Assembly (NCBI GenBank): GCA_947494645.1
Contig: CANLVO010000002.1
Location: 676,359-740,358 of the forward strand
Source of the DNA: an uncultured Litoreibacter sp.
GTDB taxonomy: Bacteria; Pseudomonadota; Alphaproteobacteria; Rhodobacterales; Rhodobacteraceae
Direction of reading: 5' to 3'
DNA length: 64,000 bases
In this document: positions 60,230-64,000 of the stretch, in pieces
Numbering within the stretch: the first letter of the stretch is position 1
Layout of the letters: the number at the start of each line of letters is the position of its first letter
Position numbers and translations under genes: made by a program
The notes under the pieces: generated by a model
Told to the model about the DNA's origin: nothing
Seen by the model: only the letters and a program-made list of their open reading frames with translations
Databases searched by the model: none

Positions 60230-61618
60230 TCAGATCTGGATCGGCTGGTTTTGCCCCAGCGCATCGGAGGGTCCGTCCTGCGTGCTGACCAAAGCAGACA
60301 AGGGCCAAGTAACCTCTGCGATGGCGCCACGTCTTTCTAGCTGTTGGCCGGACTCAGCGGCGCCATTCTCGAAGCTGACTTTCGCGCCGCTGCGTTCCAG
60401 CAGGGTTTTTGCGATAAACAGCCCCAGCCCCATGCCTTCATATTCCGGGCGGGCGATTGCGTCTTGCAGCGATTTTCTGCGGCGGACGAAAGGCTCGCCT
60501 ATGCGGCCCAGCATGTCCACCGGATAGCCTGGGCCGTCATCCATCACCCGGATCGTGATGTGGTTTTCGGCCCAGCTGGCGTCGAGCCAGACCTCTTGAG
60601 CCGCGAAATCGACAGCATTCTGGATCAGGTTGCGCAGCCCGTGGATCACTTCGGGTTTGCGCAGGATCACCGGCATGCGGGCGTCATCTTGCGTATCCCC
60701 AGCGGCGTCGAAATGCAGCGACTTGCCACGGTCTTTATGCGGCTCGGCGGCCTCTTCGATGAGGGTGATCAAGGGTGCGCTGCGCAAGTGAAGGTCCTCT
60801 TTCCCAGCGCGGCCCATAGAATGCAGGATGTCGCGGCAGCGGTCAGCCTGCTCGCTGATCAGCATGGTGTCCTCGTGCAGGTCTGGCTGGTCCTGCAGTT
60901 CTTCCTGTAGCTCCGCACTGGCAAGCTTGATGGTCGCCAGTGGCGTACCAAGTTCGTGGGCGGCGGCGGCGACAACCCCGCCCAGATCGGTTAGCTTTTG
61001 CTCGCGCGCCAGCGCCATTTGCGTGGCCATCAGGGCTTGGCTCATCGAGTACGTCTCGGATGTCACTCGGCCTGCATATATTGCCAAGAACACGATCCCA
61101 ATCATGATGGCGACCCAAAAACCGGCGACAAAGAGCGGGGGCATCTCGAGGATTGCACCCTGCACGGTGCGCAGAGGCAGGTGGTAGACTGACAAGGCTG
61201 AGATCAAGATCACGGCCAGCCCTCCGACCAACATGGTAGACCGGGTCCGCAAAGTCATTGCTGAAACCGTCACGGGGGCGAGAATGAGCAGCGCAAAAGG
61301 GTTGTTCAGCCCGCCGGTCAAGTAGACCAGCAAGGCCAGTTGAGAGAGGTCAAACAACAAGGTCAGCAGCACCTCGCGTTCCGCCAGCCAGCGGTTATCG
61401 GGATAGAAAACGATCGCTAGAACATTCGAAACGATCAAAGCGCCCACCGCCGCGGCGCAGAGGCCCACCGGGATTGCCAGCTCAAGCGACTGGCTTGCTG
61501 CAAAGATCGCGGCGCCTTGGCCAAGGATTGCGAGCCAGCGCAGGATGATCAGCGTGCGCAGGCGCACCACACCTTGGCGGGCGCTGGACACGCCAATGCC
61601 AGTGGACATGTCGCTCAT
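60230..61618 (-). CDS. regB: Redox-sensing histidine kinase RegB/PrrB/ActS
   Basis: LTGGLNNPFALLILAPVTVSAMTL (GGxxNPF), AAAHELGTPLATIKLAS (H-box), ADRCRDILHSMGRAGKEDLHL (redox Cys region). Confidence 0.94.
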   Translation of the reverse strand: MSDMSTGIGVSSARQGVVRLRTLIILRWLAILGQGAAIFAASQSLELAIPVGLCAAAVGALIVSNVLAIVFYPDNRWLAEREVLLTLLFDLSQLALLVYLTGGLNNPFALLILAPVTVSAMTLRTRSTMLVGGLAVILISALSVYHLPLRTVQGAILEMPPLFVAGFWVAIMIGIVFLAIYAGRVTSETYSMSQALMATQMALAREQKLTDLGGVVAAAAHELGTPLATIKLASAELQEELQDQPDLHEDTMLISEQADRCRDILHSMGRAGKEDLHLRSAPLITLIEEAAEPHKDRGKSLHFDAAGDTQDDARMPVILRKPEVIHGLRNLIQNAVDFAAQEVWLDASWAENHITIRVMDDGPGYPVDMLGRIGEPFVRRRKSLQDAIARPEYEGMGLGLFIAKTLLERSGAKVSFENGAAESGQQLERRGAIAEVTWPLSALVSTQDGPSDALGQNQPIQI

Positions 61619-61713
61619 GATGTAAACGTGATGGGCAGCGTCATAATGGCCGATTGATACTGGAGTAGAGATGGCGGATCAACGTGGCAACGTATCGTAA
61701 GTGGAGAGCTCTG

Positions 61714-62334
61714 ATGAAGACATCCTATGTTTGGCTGGCCGGCGGGGTTCTTGCTGCCTTGATCGCGTTCACGGTCGGAATGATCGTCTTTTCGGACTCC
61801 CCGGAAGACCAGTTCGCGCAGTGCAGCCAAGGGTCGGTCGCAGGTGGCGACATAGGCGGGCCATTCACGCTGGTCTCAGGTGAAGGCGTCGAGGTGACCG
61901 AGAAAGACGTCATCACAGAGCCATCGCTGGTTTACTTTGGGTACACTTATTGCCCGGATGTCTGTCCGCTGGATGCGGCCCGAAATGCTGAGGCCGTAGA
62001 TCTACTTGATGGGCTCGGTGTCGCTGCAACGCCGCTCTTTATCTCTGTCGACCCTGAGCGCGACACGCCAGAGGTTGTTGCCGAGTTTGCAGATGTGATG
62101 CATCCCAAGATGATCGGGCTGACGGGCTCTCCAGCACAAGTCAAGGCTGCCAGCCAAGCTTACCGGACATTCTACAAAAAGCAGCCGGGTGGGGGTGACG
62201 ATTATTTGGTGGACCATTCCACATTTACCTACCTTGTGCTGCCTGAGCAGGGTTTCGTAGATTTCTTCCGCCGTGATGCGACCCCTGACCAGATTGCAGA
62301 GACGGTGGCGTGCTACGCGAATGCGACCTCCTAG
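61714..62334 (+). CDS. senC: SCO family protein (SenC/PrrC)
   Basis: LVYFGYTYCPDVCPLDAARNAEAVD (CxxxC), SVDPERDTPEVVAEFADVMHPKMIGLTG; DHSTFTYLV; between regB and regA. Confidence 0.93.
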   Translation: MKTSYVWLAGGVLAALIAFTVGMIVFSDSPEDQFAQCSQGSVAGGDIGGPFTLVSGEGVEVTEKDVITEPSLVYFGYTYCPDVCPLDAARNAEAVDLLDGLGVAATPLFISVDPERDTPEVVAEFADVMHPKMIGLTGSPAQVKAASQAYRTFYKKQPGGGDDYLVDHSTFTYLVLPEQGFVDFFRRDATPDQIAETVACYANATS

Positions 62335-62415
62335 AGTTGAATCGTCCTGAAGATTTGACCGCAAGGTCGGCGCACCCTACCTAAGAGGCAACAATTGCTC
62401 AGAAAGGTCGGTGCA

Positions 62416-62970
62416 ATGGCTGACAGCACACTTGCCAAGATTGGGGAGGACCGCTCCCTGCTGATCGTCGATGATGACGAGCCGTTCCTGCGCCGTCTCG
62501 CCCGCGCTATGGAAAAGCGGGGCTTCGAGCCAGAGGCGGTGGAAACCGTCGCGGCTGGGAAGGCTATCGCTACGGCGCGGCCTCCGGCCTATGCGGTCAT
62601 CGACTTGCGGCTTGAGGATGGCAATGGGCTGGATGTGGTTGAGGTGCTCCGCGAACGCCGCCCCGATGCGCGGGTTGTGGTGCTGACAGGCTACGGCGCG
62701 ATTGCGACGGCGGTGGCGGCAGTCAAGATCGGGGCCACAGATTATCTGTCCAAACCCGCAGATGCCAATGACGTCACCAACGCGCTTTTGGCCAGCAGCG
62801 ACGAGCGCCCGCCACCACCCGAGAATCCGATGTCGGCGGACCGCGTGCGCTGGGAACACATTCAGAGGGTCTATGAGCTGTGCGACCGCAACGTCTCAGA
62901 GACTGCGCGGCGGCTTAACATGCACCGCCGGACCTTGCAGCGGATTCTGGCCAAGCGGAGCCCGCGCTAA
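62416..62970 (+). CDS. regA: Response regulator RegA/PrrA/ActR
   Basis: MADSTLAKIGEDRSLLIVDDDEPFLRRLARAMEKRGFEP; C-terminal HTH DRVRWEHIQRVYELCDRNVSETARRLNMHRRTLQRILAKRSPR. Confidence 0.96.
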   Translation: MADSTLAKIGEDRSLLIVDDDEPFLRRLARAMEKRGFEPEAVETVAAGKAIATARPPAYAVIDLRLEDGNGLDVVEVLRERRPDARVVVLTGYGAIATAVAAVKIGATDYLSKPADANDVTNALLASSDERPPPPENPMSADRVRWEHIQRVYELCDRNVSETARRLNMHRRTLQRILAKRSPR

Positions 62971-63318
62971 ATGCGCTTTAAGGCCGGGGCTTATCTGGGT
63001 ATCTTCTTAGCGCTTGCCGCCTGCGCTTCAACTGAGCCAAACAGCGCTCCAGCGTCAGAACCCATAGCCTTCCTGCTGGATGCGCGCGGCATTCAGGTCA
63101 CCGGCCAGCCGGGCCGCGTGGATTTTGGACGCACAGATCATTCCGCCATCTCTGCCATGTCGAAGCTGGTGGGCGCGGGAGCTGTGTCGCAAGGGTCCTG
63201 CGGCGTTGTCAGCTATGCCACTTGGCCTGACCAGACCGTTTTGTACTTCGAGGCTGGCGACTTTCGCGGGTGGTCCAGCCCGACCGGGAGCGCCGGGCTG
63301 ACCTGCGGCGCGGTCTGA
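62971..63318 (+). CDS. Hypothetical lipoprotein
   Basis: MRFKAGAYLGIFLALAACASTEPN (lipobox LAAC); starts immediately after the regA stop. Confidence 0.7.
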   Translation: MRFKAGAYLGIFLALAACASTEPNSAPASEPIAFLLDARGIQVTGQPGRVDFGRTDHSAISAMSKLVGAGAVSQGSCGVVSYATWPDQTVLYFEAGDFRGWSSPTGSAGLTCGAV

Positions 63319-63462
63319 ACCGGGCCACTACCTTCTACCAGAACGTTCTGATCAAAGGCACATGGCTTACACCGTGGCGGCGTTGTGCGCGGTGCGAAGG
63401 TGGTGAAGGTTTCTCTTTGCGGGATTTAGCGAATGGGCTGAACATAAGACCTCCTCTCTAAG

Positions 63463-63624
63463 TTATTGAAAGAATGAGTAGGGGTTGTGACGCCGCGCGC
63501 GTTCTGTCTCACGCCGTTTGGGGTCGGCGACGAAACGGTCTGCGAACTGGCCCTTCGGGTCCTGCCATTGCTGAGGATCCTGCCGAGTTGCGGTCATCAT
63601 CATATCTGCAATAATTGAAAGCAT
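63463..63624 (-). CDS. Small hypothetical protein (53 aa), absent from supplied ORF track
   Basis: MLSIIADMMMTATRQDPQQWQDPKGQFADRFVADPKRRETERARRHNPYSFFQ; upstream ggagaa 8-9 nt before ATG; divergent from lysR gene. Confidence 0.55.
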   Translation of the reverse strand: MLSIIADMMMTATRQDPQQWQDPKGQFADRFVADPKRRETERARRHNPYSFFQ

Positions 63625-63723
63625 GGCTTTGTTCTCCGTTTGGGTTTCTTGCCTCTTTATGCCAGTATGAATGCAGAATACCGAGTCACTATGATTTCTA
63701 AGATGTAAGTAGGACTTTCATAT

Positions 63724-64000
63724 ATGGATTGGCGGGACGTCCCCTCCCTATCTGCGCTGCGTGCGTTTGAGGCTATGTCGCGCCTTGGCGGCTTCTCCGC
63801 CGCCGCCCGCGAGTTGAATGTGACCCATGCCGCAATCGCCCAACATGTGCGGGGGCTTGAGGGGGAGCTTGGCCAGACGCTTGTCACACGAGAAGGCCGC
63901 GGTATGGCGTTGACAGAGGCAGGTCGCATCCTCGCGACTGCTCTGTCTGACGGTTTTGCGGAGATATCGGCTGGCGTGGCTCAAACGCGGAGCTACGGCG
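63724..64000 (+). CDS. LysR family transcriptional regulator (partial, runs off window end)
   Basis: MDWRDVPSLSALRAFEAMSRLGGFSAAARELNVTHAAIAQHVRGLEGELGQTLVTREGRGMALTEAGRIL; GcvA/AmpR-type N-terminal HTH. Confidence 0.92.
   Translation, partial: MDWRDVPSLSALRAFEAMSRLGGFSAAARELNVTHAAIAQHVRGLEGELGQTLVTREGRGMALTEAGRILATALSDGFAEISAGVAQTRSYG

Noticed and set aside
1-64000. tRNA, rRNA, CRISPR array, IS element, prophage or toxin-antitoxin module
   Set aside because: No T-loop GGTTCGAATCC-like blocks in cloverleaf context, no regularly spaced repeats, no transposase, integrase or phage structural motifs seen on either strand.

Overview
This 64 kb window is GC-rich chromosomal DNA. Protein content and synteny (regB-senC-regA, tsaE-amgK-murU-addB-addA, glnK-amtB, dapD/dapE, argG) point to an alphaproteobacterium, probably Rhodobacteraceae/Roseobacter group. 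It is densely coding, mostly housekeeping genes. I saw no tRNA/rRNA, CRISPR array, IS element, prophage or clear genomic island. I assigned about 64 CDS, two of them partial at the window edges and one (53 aa) missing from the ORF track. I also assigned three hairpin terminators and a double-hairpin GC-rich intergenic element. No dramatic new system is obvious. The most promising leads are: (1) a five-gene minus-strand cassette with tight junctions, encoding a Tat-type FAD lactone-oxidase homologue, three uncharacterised small or membrane proteins and a MOSC protein; (2) a bacterial ionotropic-glutamate-receptor-like channel whose TVGYG-type filter is replaced by VNGGF; (3) an excess of tail-to-tail gene pairs that interlock or nearly touch at their stop codons; (4) a short Hint-domain protein lacking the usual nucleophilic Cys; (5) an orphan receiver-PP2C / Hpt pair; (6) short degenerate intergenic repeats; and (7) a direct repeat with a TTGTACAA core between convergent genes. 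All family calls come from reading translations by eye; no database search was run.
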